The translations under genes and the position numbers were made by a program. Shown here piece by piece: positions 17,505-25,499 of a stretch of DNA of 47,260 nucleotides (its first letter is position 1; each line of letters opens with the position of its first letter). The DNA is from an uncultured Haliea sp. Its GTDB lineage: Bacteria; Pseudomonadota; Gammaproteobacteria; Pseudomonadales; Halieaceae. The stretch lies in assembly GCA_913061145.1 (NCBI GenBank), contig CAJXUQ010000003.1, forward strand, positions 187,208 through 234,467. The letters are read 5' to 3'. The notes beneath the pieces are model-generated. The model saw nothing but the letters and a program-made list of their open reading frames with translations. It was not told the DNA's origin and did not search any database.

Positions 17505-18808
17505 TGAATGACTTCATGCAGCAGGCGCTGGCGGCTGCCGCGCGCTCAGCGCCACCCTGGCTGGAGCCACTGCAGGCGCAGGGTCGTGAAGCCTGGAGCA
17601 AGACATCATTGCCCACGCGCAAGACCGAGGCGTGGAAGTACACCAGCCTACAGGCGCTGCAGAAAACCTTTAGCGCAGCGCCCACACAGGCCGCCGGCTC
17701 GCCGCTTGGAGACGTGCCGCTGCCGAAACTGACGGGGCCCACGCTGGTGTTCACCGACGGCCACTATCGGTCAGACCTGTCCACCACAGAACTCCCTGCC
17801 GGTTTAAGACTGGTGCGCTTTGCCGATGCCACCAGCGATCAGGCCGAGCGCATTGCCGCGGCACTGGGCAGCGCCATCCTCCCCGGGCGTCACGTGTTTG
17901 CACCGTTGAATGACGCCACACTGACCGATGGCGTATTCATGGACGTGCCGGCAAACACCCACATCGAGACTCCCGTGCATATTGCCTGGCTGACCACGGG
18001 GCAGAACGAGTCCATCAGTGTGACCCAGCGCCTGCTGGTCTGCCTTGGGGAAAACAGTGGCGCCACGCTTGTCGAGTCCTTCGCCAACACTGCCACCGGC
18101 GGCACCGCCTTCACCAACGGACTGACCGAGTTGCTGATCGGCCGCGGGGCGCAGCTGAATCACTACCGTCTGCATCTTGAGCAGGGCGACGTGGTACATA
18201 TCGGCGGTGTGCACGCCCGCCAGGATGCGGACAGCGTGCTGAACGGTTTCCATCTGGCACTGGGCAGCGCGCTGAAACGTATTGATCTGGTCGTCGATCA
18301 GCAAGGGCCTGGGGCGCATTCTTCCCTGGACGGCCTGTACCTGCCGCGGGGCACCGAAACCGTGGATTACCACACCTGCATCGAACACGCCGTGCCCCAC
18401 TGCACCAGCCAGGAGCGCTTCCGTGGCATTATCGCTGATGAAGCCAGCGCTGTGTTCAACGGGCGCATTCACATTCATCCACAGGCGCAGAAAACCCGCG
18501 CGGAGTTGAGTAACAAAAACCTGCTTACCAGCAACAAGGCGGAGATCAACACCAAGCCGGAGCTGGAAATCTACGCCGATGACGTACAGTGCGCCCACGG
18601 CGCTACTGTGGCTCAGTTGGATCCGTTAACACTGCACTATCTGCGCACGCGGGGCGTGCCGCGCGATGAGGCCGAGGTGATGCTCAGCTACGGCTTTATC
18701 AACGAACTGGTGGAGGCAGTGGCACAGGCCGAACTGCAGGCCTTCCTGAAGCCCCTGCTGGCCCGTCGCTTTGCGCGGGATTCACGCCTGACGAGGCATA
18801 TCCTGTGA
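17504..18808 (+). CDS. sufD: Fe-S cluster assembly protein SufD
   Basis: A 434-residue SufD, partner of SufB in the scaffold and needed for iron acquisition. The C-terminal conserved block contains Cys363 and His365 in CAHGATVAQLDPLTLHYLR; the His corresponds to the important E. coli His360. The start overlaps the sufC stop (TGATGA), and the end overlaps the GTG of sufS, showing tight coupling. Confidence 0.95.
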   Translation: MNDFMQQALAAAARSAPPWLEPLQAQGREAWSKTSLPTRKTEAWKYTSLQALQKTFSAAPTQAAGSPLGDVPLPKLTGPTLVFTDGHYRSDLSTTELPAGLRLVRFADATSDQAERIAAALGSAILPGRHVFAPLNDATLTDGVFMDVPANTHIETPVHIAWLTTGQNESISVTQRLLVCLGENSGATLVESFANTATGGTAFTNGLTELLIGRGAQLNHYRLHLEQGDVVHIGGVHARQDADSVLNGFHLALGSALKRIDLVVDQQGPGAHSSLDGLYLPRGTETVDYHTCIEHAVPHCTSQERFRGIIADEASAVFNGRIHIHPQAQKTRAELSNKNLLTSNKAEINTKPELEIYADDVQCAHGATVAQLDPLTLHYLRTRGVPRDEAEVMLSYGFINELVEAVAQAELQAFLKPLLARRFARDSRLTRHIL

Positions 18809-20052
18809 GCTCTCCTGCTACGATCACGCCCGTAAAATTCAATCCCGAGGCATTGCGCCAGGATTTTCCGATCCTGCAGCAGTCTGTCAATGGCGCTCCA
18901 CTGGTCTACCTCGACAACGCCGCAACCACGCAAAAACCGGAAGCGGTGATCGAGGCGATCTGCAATTACTACCGCCACGACAACGCCAATGTACACCGCG
19001 GTGTACACACCCTGAGCGACCGGGCCACAGTGGCCTTCGAAGGCGCGCGCGAAACGGTGGCCCGATTTATCAACAGCCCCGGCAGCCACCAGGTCATCTG
19101 GACACGAGGCGCCACCGAGGCGATCAACCTGGTCGCCTACAGTTGGGGTCGCAGCCAGCTGCGCGGCGGTGACCGTATCCTCGTTTCCTACCTCGAACAC
19201 CACTCGAACATCGTACCCTGGCAGCTGGTAGCCGCCGCCACCGGCGCCGAGGTAGTGCCCATCCCCATCACCGAGGCCGGCGATATCGACCTCCAGGCAC
19301 TCGCAGGCCTGCTGGATGAGCGCGTGAAACTGGTTGCGATCAACCACGTCTCCAATGCATTGGGCACCATCAACCCCGTGGCGGAGATCAGCCGCATGGC
19401 GCACGCCGCCGGGGCGAAGATCCTGGTGGATGGCGCCCAGGCGATTGCCCACATGGCGGTCGACGTGCAGTCCATCGGCTGCGACTTTTACGTCTTCTCG
19501 GCGCACAAGCTGTTTGGCCCTACCGGCATCGGCGTCCTTTGGGGTCGGGAGGCCCTGCTGGAAGACATGCCGCCCTTCCTCGGTGGCGGCGAGATGATCG
19601 AAACCGTCAGTTTCAGCGGCAGCACCTGGAACACACTGCCTTTCAAGTTCGAGGCGGGCACGCCCAATATTGCCGGTGCGATTGGTCTGGCCGCCGCCAT
19701 CGATTATCTCGCAGGCATTGACATCGAAGCCGCTGCAGCGCACGAGGAGAGCCTGCTGCAACAATCGGTCACACTCGCCGCGCAAGTCGATGGCCTGCGC
19801 CGCATCGGCTGCCCAGCACACGCTGTTGGCATCTTCAGCTTCGTACTCGAGGGCGTGCATCCCTCCGACCTCGGGATGCTGCTGGATGAACAGGGGATCG
19901 CCGTGCGCACCGGCCACCACTGCACGCAGCCGCTGATGGCCCACTATCAGCTGCCGGGCACGGTACGCGCGTCCTATTCACTGTACAATACCGCGGATGA
20001 TGTCGAGCGACTGTTCGCCGGTATCCACAAGGCAAAACGGCTCTTTGGCTAG
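18805..20052 (+). CDS. sufS: Cysteine desulfurase SufS
   Basis: A 415-residue class II cysteine desulfurase that supplies sulfur from cysteine as a persulfide. The PLP-binding Lys235 is in SAHKLFGPTG and the catalytic Cys373 is in RTGHHCTQPLM. The start is a GTG at 18805 overlapping the sufD stop (GTGA). Sulfur is expected to pass to SufE, encoded at the end of the operon. Confidence 0.96.
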   Translation: MSSPATITPVKFNPEALRQDFPILQQSVNGAPLVYLDNAATTQKPEAVIEAICNYYRHDNANVHRGVHTLSDRATVAFEGARETVARFINSPGSHQVIWTRGATEAINLVAYSWGRSQLRGGDRILVSYLEHHSNIVPWQLVAAATGAEVVPIPITEAGDIDLQALAGLLDERVKLVAINHVSNALGTINPVAEISRMAHAAGAKILVDGAQAIAHMAVDVQSIGCDFYVFSAHKLFGPTGIGVLWGREALLEDMPPFLGGGEMIETVSFSGSTWNTLPFKFEAGTPNIAGAIGLAAAIDYLAGIDIEAAAAHEESLLQQSVTLAAQVDGLRRIGCPAHAVGIFSFVLEGVHPSDLGMLLDEQGIAVRTGHHCTQPLMAHYQLPGTVRASYSLYNTADDVERLFAGIHKAKRLFG

Positions 20053-20062
20053 AAGGTTATTT

Positions 20063-20419
20063 ATGAGCGTTGAAACGTTTGACGTGAACACCGATGCCCT
20101 GCAGGTTACGCCGGCGGCGGCTGCCTACCTGAAGAAACAGCTGGGTCAGTCGGGCAAGCGGGCGCTGCGCATCAGCGTTCGGGAGAGTGGCTGCACCGGC
20201 TTCATGTACGTCATGGACGAAGTGGACAGCGGTCAGGAGGGCGACCTCGCCCTGCATCCGGATGCGGAGCTGGCGATTTTCGTGGACCGCGCCTCCCTGC
20301 CCGTTTTGCAGGGCACCCGGCTGGATTTCGAAAAGGAAGGCCTGAACCGCACCATCAAGTTCCACAACCCCAACGTCACTGCTGCCTGCGGCTGCGGCGA
20401 AAGCTTCAGCATCAGCTGA
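20063..20419 (+). CDS. sufA: A-type Fe-S carrier SufA/IscA-like
   Basis: A 118-residue HesB/IscA-family protein. The three cluster-binding cysteines are present: Cys44 in SGCTGF and Cys109/Cys111 in the C-terminal CGCGESF. It should carry clusters from the SufBCD scaffold to client enzymes. The start at 20063 has AGAAGG upstream; the longer open frame overlaps sufS. The name follows the operon position, though ErpA/IscA-type proteins look similar. Confidence 0.88.
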   Translation: MSVETFDVNTDALQVTPAAAAYLKKQLGQSGKRALRISVRESGCTGFMYVMDEVDSGQEGDLALHPDAELAIFVDRASLPVLQGTRLDFEKEGLNRTIKFHNPNVTAACGCGESFSIS

Positions 20420-20433
20420 TCCGCGGAGTCTGC

Positions 20434-20976
20434 ATGAGCGCCCAGGAAAGAACACTGTTGACCACCCAGCGTGACTGCCCGGGCAGGCTGGTACCCGTTG
20501 GCGATCCGGTGACCATCCCGGCGCACACCTTCGTGACGCTGACTCAAGCGCTGGGTGGCAATTACACTGTCATTCACAACGGCAATATGGTGCGTGTCGA
20601 CGGTACCGATGCCGACGCGCTGGGGCTGACACCACAGCGGCTGGACTTTACCCCGCCGGCAGACGGCCGCATAGACGAGACGCAGGTGTGGGAGGCACTG
20701 GGTACCGTATATGACCCGGAGGTCCCGGTCGACCTGGTCAACCTGGGACTGATCTACAGCGTCGAGATCGACCAGGCCAGTGGCCGTGTCGCAATCAGCA
20801 TGACCCTGACAGCGCCCGGCTGCGGTATGGGCCCGGTGCTGGTGGGGGACGTCAAGTACCGCGTGTCACAGGTGCCGCATGTCAAAGAAGTCGACGTGGA
20901 TCTGGTTTTCGATCCGCCCTGGAGCCGCGACATGATGTCAGAGGAAGCCCAGCTCGAAACCGGCATGTTCTACTAG
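20434..20976 (+). CDS. sufT: Fe-S assembly accessory protein SufT (DUF59/MIP18 family)
   Basis: A 180-residue protein with a C-terminal MIP18/DUF59 domain: VWEALGTVYDPEVPVDLVNLGLIYSVEI, then TLTAPGCGMGPVLVGDVKYRV with the conserved Cys, ending DPPWSRDMMSEEAQLETG. The N-terminal part (about residues 1-75) is the SufT-specific extension. SufT is an auxiliary maturation factor important when demand for Fe-S clusters is high (family knowledge from Gram-positive bacteria). It lies 14 bp after sufA. Confidence 0.9.
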   Translation: MSAQERTLLTTQRDCPGRLVPVGDPVTIPAHTFVTLTQALGGNYTVIHNGNMVRVDGTDADALGLTPQRLDFTPPADGRIDETQVWEALGTVYDPEVPVDLVNLGLIYSVEIDQASGRVAISMTLTAPGCGMGPVLVGDVKYRVSQVPHVKEVDVDLVFDPPWSRDMMSEEAQLETGMFY

Positions 20977-20988
20977 GGAGACTTCATC

Positions 20989-21426
20989 GTGCCAGACCCG
21001 GCGCCCGCCAATCCGTTTGGCCACAGCATCACGAGCGACGACATCATAGACACCCTCGCGTTCTTTGATGACTGGGAGGACCGCTACAAATACATCATCG
21101 ACCTGGGCCGCGAACTCCCGGACATGCCGCCGGAACTGCGCACCGAGGAACGCAAGATCCGTGGCTGTCAGAGCCAGGTGTGGATCGATGCACAGTTGCA
21201 GCAGGGTCGCCTGCAGCTGTCAGTGGACAGTGACGCGTTTATCGTCAAGGGCCTGCTCGGCGTCGTGCTCGCGGCCTACAACAACAAGACGCCCGAGGAA
21301 GTGCGGGCGTTCGATATCGACGCGTATTTCGAACAACTTGACCTGTTGCGTCACCTGTCTCCCACGCGTGGCAATGGGCTGCGGGCAATGGTCGCCCGGA
21401 TCCGCCAGATCGCCGGCGCAGGTTGA
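20989..21426 (+). CDS. sufE: Sulfur transfer protein SufE
   Basis: A 145-residue SufE, the sulfur acceptor of SufS. The persulfide-carrying Cys60 is in RKIRGCQSQVWI, and the helix before it, ELPDMPPELRTEERK, is typical. The start is a GTG at 20989 with GGGAG 5-9 bases upstream. It is the last gene of the operon, and a hairpin follows its stop. Confidence 0.95.
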   Translation: MPDPAPANPFGHSITSDDIIDTLAFFDDWEDRYKYIIDLGRELPDMPPELRTEERKIRGCQSQVWIDAQLQQGRLQLSVDSDAFIVKGLLGVVLAAYNNKTPEEVRAFDIDAYFEQLDLLRHLSPTRGNGLRAMVARIRQIAGAG

Positions 21427-21436
21427 GATCGACGCA

Positions 21437-21457
21437 AGCGCCCTGCAAACGGGCGCT
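21437..21457 (+). terminator. Possible terminator hairpin after sufE
   Basis: Stem AGCGCCC/GGGCGCT (7 bp) with a 7-nt loop lies 11 bp after the sufE stop and before the convergent DUF5666 gene. No T-run follows, so intrinsic termination would be weak. Confidence 0.35.
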
Positions 21458-21475
21458 CGCGCAGACCGTACCGCC

Positions 21476-23233
21476 TTAGTCGTCCTCTTCGGTAAGATCG
21501 TCTTCCTCGAGCTCATCCTCAGGCGTTAGGTCATCGTCTTCAGACTCATCGGGATCATCATCGTCTTCCGTGACATCATCGTCGTCCGTCAGGTCGTCAT
21601 CGTCCGTCAGGTCATCCTCGTCGCTGTCGTCATCACCGGAGGTGAGGGGGTCGTCGTCCAGGAAATCGTCACAGCCCTCACTGGAGTCATCTGTGGCATC
21701 GCCATCCTCAGAGTCATCATCACCGAAGCAGGCGAACTCTCGCTCACCCGCCAGGGCCACCAGGTCTTCAAACTCCACTTCATCGGCGATCCCATCGGCG
21801 ACGGGGTCATCGCTGACCTTGACCAGATCACCGGGCTGCACATTGGCGAAGAACAGGTCGGCATCAATATCGACGTCATCCCTGCCTTCAAACTCGGCAC
21901 CTGAGGTGCTGTAGGTCAGGCCCAGAATGGTGATGCTCTCGCCCGCCACAAAGCTGTCTACCGGCCCCTGCAGCGACTGCTCGTTCTCATCATCATCCCG
22001 CTCCACCGTTGTCGCTACCAGCCGGTCACCATCGAGATAGGCCTCCACCTCCAGGTAATCACCCGGCACGAGGTCGCCGATACGCAGGATACTGGCACGA
22101 TCCGAGTCGTCGTCCAGCCGGGTGCTCTGCGACAGGGTCACGGCAATCGAGCCGGGTACCAGCTGCAGGGTGAGGGTGCCGGCGTCAACGTCAACCGCAC
22201 CCAGCGGGCCCTCCACCTTGATGCGTCCACGGCGTGACTCGATACGGCTTGCCACCAGCCTGCCCTGCTCCCAGACCCCGTTTATCTGCACCACTGCGCC
22301 ATTGCCCAGCACCAGACCCGCGGGTTGCAGGGTCGCGGCGCTGGCGTCGACGTCAACGCCTCCCACACGGAAGCTGGCGGGGCTCTGGTATCCCGTGATG
22401 GCACCCTGCACCTGCACCGCCGCACCCTCCGCGAAGCGGTTGCTGACGCCTTCATCCAACTCGATGCGCACAGCAGTGAGCACGCCTTCGGCGAGTGTGC
22501 CGCGCACTTCCACCAACTGTCCTTCGCTCAATATGGCGCCGCCAAAGTCTTCCAGAGCGGCCTCACTGGCATCCACGGTCACATCACCGAGCATGAACTG
22601 GTTTTCGGTGAGCGCCGTGACGCGGCCGCGCAGCTCCACCTGGGATTGACCGGCAACGAACCGCCCTTCCCGCTCAACCCGGGTTGCCCGCAGACTCTCG
22701 CCGCGGCCAGTGAATCCGGAAACTTCTACGACATCGTCAAGCGCCAGCGTATCGAACGTGACGTCATCAAACACGGTACCCAGGCGCTCAACGATCACGT
22801 TGATGCCAAGAATGGTCAGCAGTTTTGCATCGCCGTCGGCAGAGACTTCAATGCCGGATATCGGGCCCTTCAGTTCATTGTCATAAATCACGCGCTCCGC
22901 AGTGCCGTTGGTGCCGCTGTCATCCACTTCCCCGGTCACCAGCACCACCATCCCCAGGCGCAGGGCATCATCATCGCGCACTTCGCCATTGACGATGACT
23001 TCAGCGTCGTCGGTCTCGAAGCGCACACCATTGACAAAGATGCTGCCGAAGCCATCAATCGACCCACTACTGGTTGTGCTCGACCCGGAGCCACCTATGC
23101 CACCACCCGATGTGGGTGGGACACTGACGGCTGCACTGAGGAGATCGCCACCGCCACCTCCACCGCAGGCAGAGAGCACCAGGGCCAAAGCGCTGGACGT
23201 GACGAGGGGACGCGGTACGAAGGTGTGTTTCAT
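21476..23233 (-). CDS. DUF5666-domain lipoprotein with an acidic C-terminal tail
   Basis: A 585-residue secreted or outer-membrane lipoprotein. The signal ends in the lipobox LSAC (Cys23), followed by six Gly and a Ser/Thr/Gly-rich linker. The body (about 55-460) contains several repeats of a small beta domain (DUF5666) with the pattern GxVxxV...VNGxxFxxxxAxxxxxG...LxxGxxVxVxG. The last 100 residues are almost entirely Asp, Glu, Ser and Thr, with DDDLT-type repeats, and may bind calcium or be disordered. Its start overlaps the DUF6502 stop by ATGA, so the two genes are a co-translated pair. The function is unknown. Confidence 0.8.
   Translation of the reverse strand: MKHTFVPRPLVTSSALALVLSACGGGGGGDLLSAAVSVPPTSGGGIGGSGSSTTSSGSIDGFGSIFVNGVRFETDDAEVIVNGEVRDDDALRLGMVVLVTGEVDDSGTNGTAERVIYDNELKGPISGIEVSADGDAKLLTILGINVIVERLGTVFDDVTFDTLALDDVVEVSGFTGRGESLRATRVEREGRFVAGQSQVELRGRVTALTENQFMLGDVTVDASEAALEDFGGAILSEGQLVEVRGTLAEGVLTAVRIELDEGVSNRFAEGAAVQVQGAITGYQSPASFRVGGVDVDASAATLQPAGLVLGNGAVVQINGVWEQGRLVASRIESRRGRIKVEGPLGAVDVDAGTLTLQLVPGSIAVTLSQSTRLDDDSDRASILRIGDLVPGDYLEVEAYLDGDRLVATTVERDDDENEQSLQGPVDSFVAGESITILGLTYSTSGAEFEGRDDVDIDADLFFANVQPGDLVKVSDDPVADGIADEVEFEDLVALAGEREFACFGDDDSEDGDATDDSSEGCDDFLDDDPLTSGDDDSDEDDLTDDDDLTDDDDVTEDDDDPDESEDDDLTPEDELEEDDLTEEDD
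21583..21613. repeat. 18-bp-period tandem repeat in the acidic tail
   Basis: CGTCCGTCAGGTC occurs at 21583-21595 and again at 21601-21613, within further related GTCATC/GTCGTC units. It encodes the repeated DDD-LT residues of the DUF5666 tail and is a likely site of length variation. Confidence 0.6.
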
Positions 23234-24054
23234 GGCAACTGCTCCTGTTCAGGGAGTTCAATGTAGTAGATGCCAACAGCGACATAGCGGGGTGACTCTG
23301 CCCCCTCTTCTGCCGTGTCGTCAACTTGGTGCTGGTTCAGCCAGGCGTTGTACTCTTCGAGCAGTGCCTGGGACTTGCGGTTGGACAGCGCACGAAACTC
23401 CGCGGCCGCCGCGCCGCCGATGGAGGCGTTGGACACCTTGCGCTGGAAAAAGCGGTCTGCAGGAGGGGCTTCCAGGTTGTGGCCAATGGTGAAGACCAGT
23501 TCACCCACATCCCTGCCGAGGATGTTGAGTTTTTCCAGCGATGTCGCCATCGGAATGTAGGCACGTTCAACAAGAAGTGCCCTGCCCTCGTGGACCTGGA
23601 CGTTAGCACTGGCTTCCAGAATAGCCAGCATGGCCGCCGCCGGAACGTCACCGCTGTAACGGCGTGTGAGCTCGGCGAAGCTCGCCTCGGCACCCTCGAG
23701 CGGCAACGCCGCGGGCTGACCAGCGGCATCGTGAAAATCGGCGTCGTTGACCCAGCCGCTGATCACCCGGATTGCCCGGTTATAGCGCTGGCTCGCTCCC
23801 GCACTGACGGGCGCATCGTCTTCACGCAGCCGGCTGATTTCCTTGCGGGTCATACCCGTGAGGGCCGACACACTGGAGACCGTTGCGCGTTTGCCGCTGC
23901 GGGCGGCGAGCGCAAAGCCCTCATCGGCAAAGGCACGCCTGGCCAACTCGGCAAAGGCGCCGTAGGCCATGCCGTGTGAAAGCAGCACGCGGGCAAGGGG
24001 GCGCAAGATACGCAGTACCGCCGCCGCCAGAATGTCATGTATTGGCATATCCAT
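23230..24054 (-). CDS. DUF6502 family protein, probable DNA-binding regulator
   Basis: A 274-residue protein from the ATG at 24052-24054; a second Met lies at 24048, and the open frame upstream overlaps the MFS gene. The N-terminal third (GKRATVSSVSALTGMTRKEISRLRE, about residues 50-75) looks like a helix-turn-helix segment. The rest is helical and of unknown role. The start codon sits inside a 36-bp inverted repeat (24048-24083), which suggests autoregulation or an RNA hairpin controlling translation. The stop overlaps the DUF5666 lipoprotein start. DUF6502 and DUF5666 genes are often neighbours (family knowledge). Confidence 0.72.
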   Translation of the reverse strand: MDMPIHDILAAAVLRILRPLARVLLSHGMAYGAFAELARRAFADEGFALAARSGKRATVSSVSALTGMTRKEISRLREDDAPVSAGASQRYNRAIRVISGWVNDADFHDAAGQPAALPLEGAEASFAELTRRYSGDVPAAAMLAILEASANVQVHEGRALLVERAYIPMATSLEKLNILGRDVGELVFTIGHNLEAPPADRFFQRKVSNASIGGAAAAEFRALSNRKSQALLEEYNAWLNQHQVDDTAEEGAESPRYVAVGIYYIELPEQEQLP

Positions 24055-24083
24055 ATTTGGGAATTTATTCCCAAATATGGATA
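24048..24083. repeat. 36-bp near-perfect inverted repeat spanning the DUF6502 start codon
   Basis: Two 17-bp arms (24048-24064 and 24067-24083) are exact reverse complements around a 2-bp TT centre. Each arm reads TATCCATATTTGGGAAT toward the centre. The repeat fills nearly the whole gap between the MFS stop (24087) and the DUF6502 start. Its AT-rich make-up contrasts with the G+C-rich genes beside it. There is no T-run, so it is more likely an operator or a translation-control hairpin than a terminator. Confidence 0.85.
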
Positions 24084-24086
24084 AGG

Positions 24087-25457
24087 TCAAGCCTGTTTTT
24101 GCATTTCTTCTGAAATCGCCTGCCGATACCCGGACAGGCCCTGCAGCACCAGCGCTATCGCCAGCGGACAAACCAGTACCGGCAACAGTGCCAGGGCATA
24201 GCGCAGGTCGAGATCATTCCCGAACAGAAAGTCGGTGAGCATCGCCACCGCACTGGGACCAAAGGCGAGCCCGAACAGATTGGTGAAGAACAGCATCAGC
24301 GCCGATACCTGTGCCCGCATGCGATTGGGCGTCATGAACTGGACGGCAGCCACGCCGACGCCAAAGTGCGCATTGAGGAAAAACACGATAGGTGCCGCCC
24401 ACCAGATTGCCTGCTCGGGAGTGGTGCTCAACGGCCCCGCGATCGCCGGCACCATCCACAGTGCAGCGACCAGCAGCACAATGCGCAACGGTGCGTCTGC
24501 GTAACCCCGGCGCCGCAGCGGCTCCACGGACCATCCCCCCGCCAACGCGCCCAGGCTCCCCGCAATCAGAAACATCAGGCCAAACTGGCTGCCCGCTTCG
24601 GCCCGGGGCATGGCGAAGCTGCGCATCAGGAATTCCGGATACCACGCCATGGTGCCGTAGCCGAGGATGCTGAGCACGGACGCAGCCCCGATGGGCGCAA
24701 GATAGCCCCGCGCGTGCGCCCGCAGGTGGCGGAAGATGGCACCCAGCTCCGGTGTAGAGGGCTCCACCACCGCCGAGCCTGCAACGGCGACAGCCCCACC
24801 GCGGCGCGCCGGCTCCGGGAGAAAGCCCAGCAACACGGCGAGCAACAGGCCCGGTGCGCCCACCGCGATAAAGGTCATCTGCCAGGGGCGCATCTCGCCC
24901 AGCAGTGGCAGGGTCACCGGCCCACTCTGCGCAAACCACGCGTAGACTGCGCCGCCGACGACGTAGGCGAGCCCCCCTCCCAGGGTGATCCCCAGGCTGT
25001 AGACCGCGAGGGCACGCGCCAGTTTTTCCCGGGGAAAGAGATCCCCCAGCATGGAATAGGCGGAAGGCGACAAGGTGGCTTCGCCGACACCCACCCCCAC
25101 TCGCGCCAGGAACAGGCCACCAAAGCTGCGTGCAGCACCGCAGAGGCAGGTCATCACGCTCCACGCGACCAGGCCCGAGGTGATGATCCACTTGCGGCTG
25201 TGACGATCGGCGAGTCGTGCAATCGGCAGGCCCATGACGATATAGAACATGGAAAACGCAAAACCGTGCAGCAGACTGTACTGGAAATCACTGATGGCGA
25301 AATCGGCGCGAATCGGCCCGATCAGCACAGCCATGACATTGCGATCAATGAAGGACAGGATATAGGCCAGCAACAGCAGCATGAGGGCGTAGTTGGCGGT
25401 GCCCGCGGCCGGATAGTCGGCTGCGGCGCCCTCGCCCGTCGGCTGCGGCGCCGTCAC
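24087..25457 (-). CDS. Spinster-type MFS transporter
   Basis: A 456-residue, twelve-helix major facilitator. The first helix region YALMLLLLAYILSFIDRNVMAVLIGPI and the loop LPIARLADRHSRKWII are typical of the spinster-like group, which moves lipids, sugars or organic acids. The motif VGVGEATLSPSAYSMLGDLFPREK is also characteristic. The start is a GTG at 25457 with a poor ribosome-binding site. It lies 42 bp after the ABC ATPase gene, so it may be the tail of that operon. Confidence 0.82.
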   Translation of the reverse strand: MTAPQPTGEGAAADYPAAGTANYALMLLLLAYILSFIDRNVMAVLIGPIRADFAISDFQYSLLHGFAFSMFYIVMGLPIARLADRHSRKWIITSGLVAWSVMTCLCGAARSFGGLFLARVGVGVGEATLSPSAYSMLGDLFPREKLARALAVYSLGITLGGGLAYVVGGAVYAWFAQSGPVTLPLLGEMRPWQMTFIAVGAPGLLLAVLLGFLPEPARRGGAVAVAGSAVVEPSTPELGAIFRHLRAHARGYLAPIGAASVLSILGYGTMAWYPEFLMRSFAMPRAEAGSQFGLMFLIAGSLGALAGGWSVEPLRRRGYADAPLRIVLLVAALWMVPAIAGPLSTTPEQAIWWAAPIVFFLNAHFGVGVAAVQFMTPNRMRAQVSALMLFFTNLFGLAFGPSAVAMLTDFLFGNDLDLRYALALLPVLVCPLAIALVLQGLSGYRQAISEEMQKQA

Positions 25458-25499
25458 AGTGCGGGTGACCCGTCGCAGAGCAGCCAGCTGATGTAACGC

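Noticed and set aside
21583..21613. Short repeats as a CRISPR or regulatory repeat
   Set aside because: They lie in frame inside the DUF5666 coding sequence and simply encode the acidic tail.
24048..24083. The palindrome as a Rho-independent terminator for the MFS gene
   Set aside because: The stem is AT-rich and no T-run follows on the minus strand; the DUF6502 start codon lies inside it.
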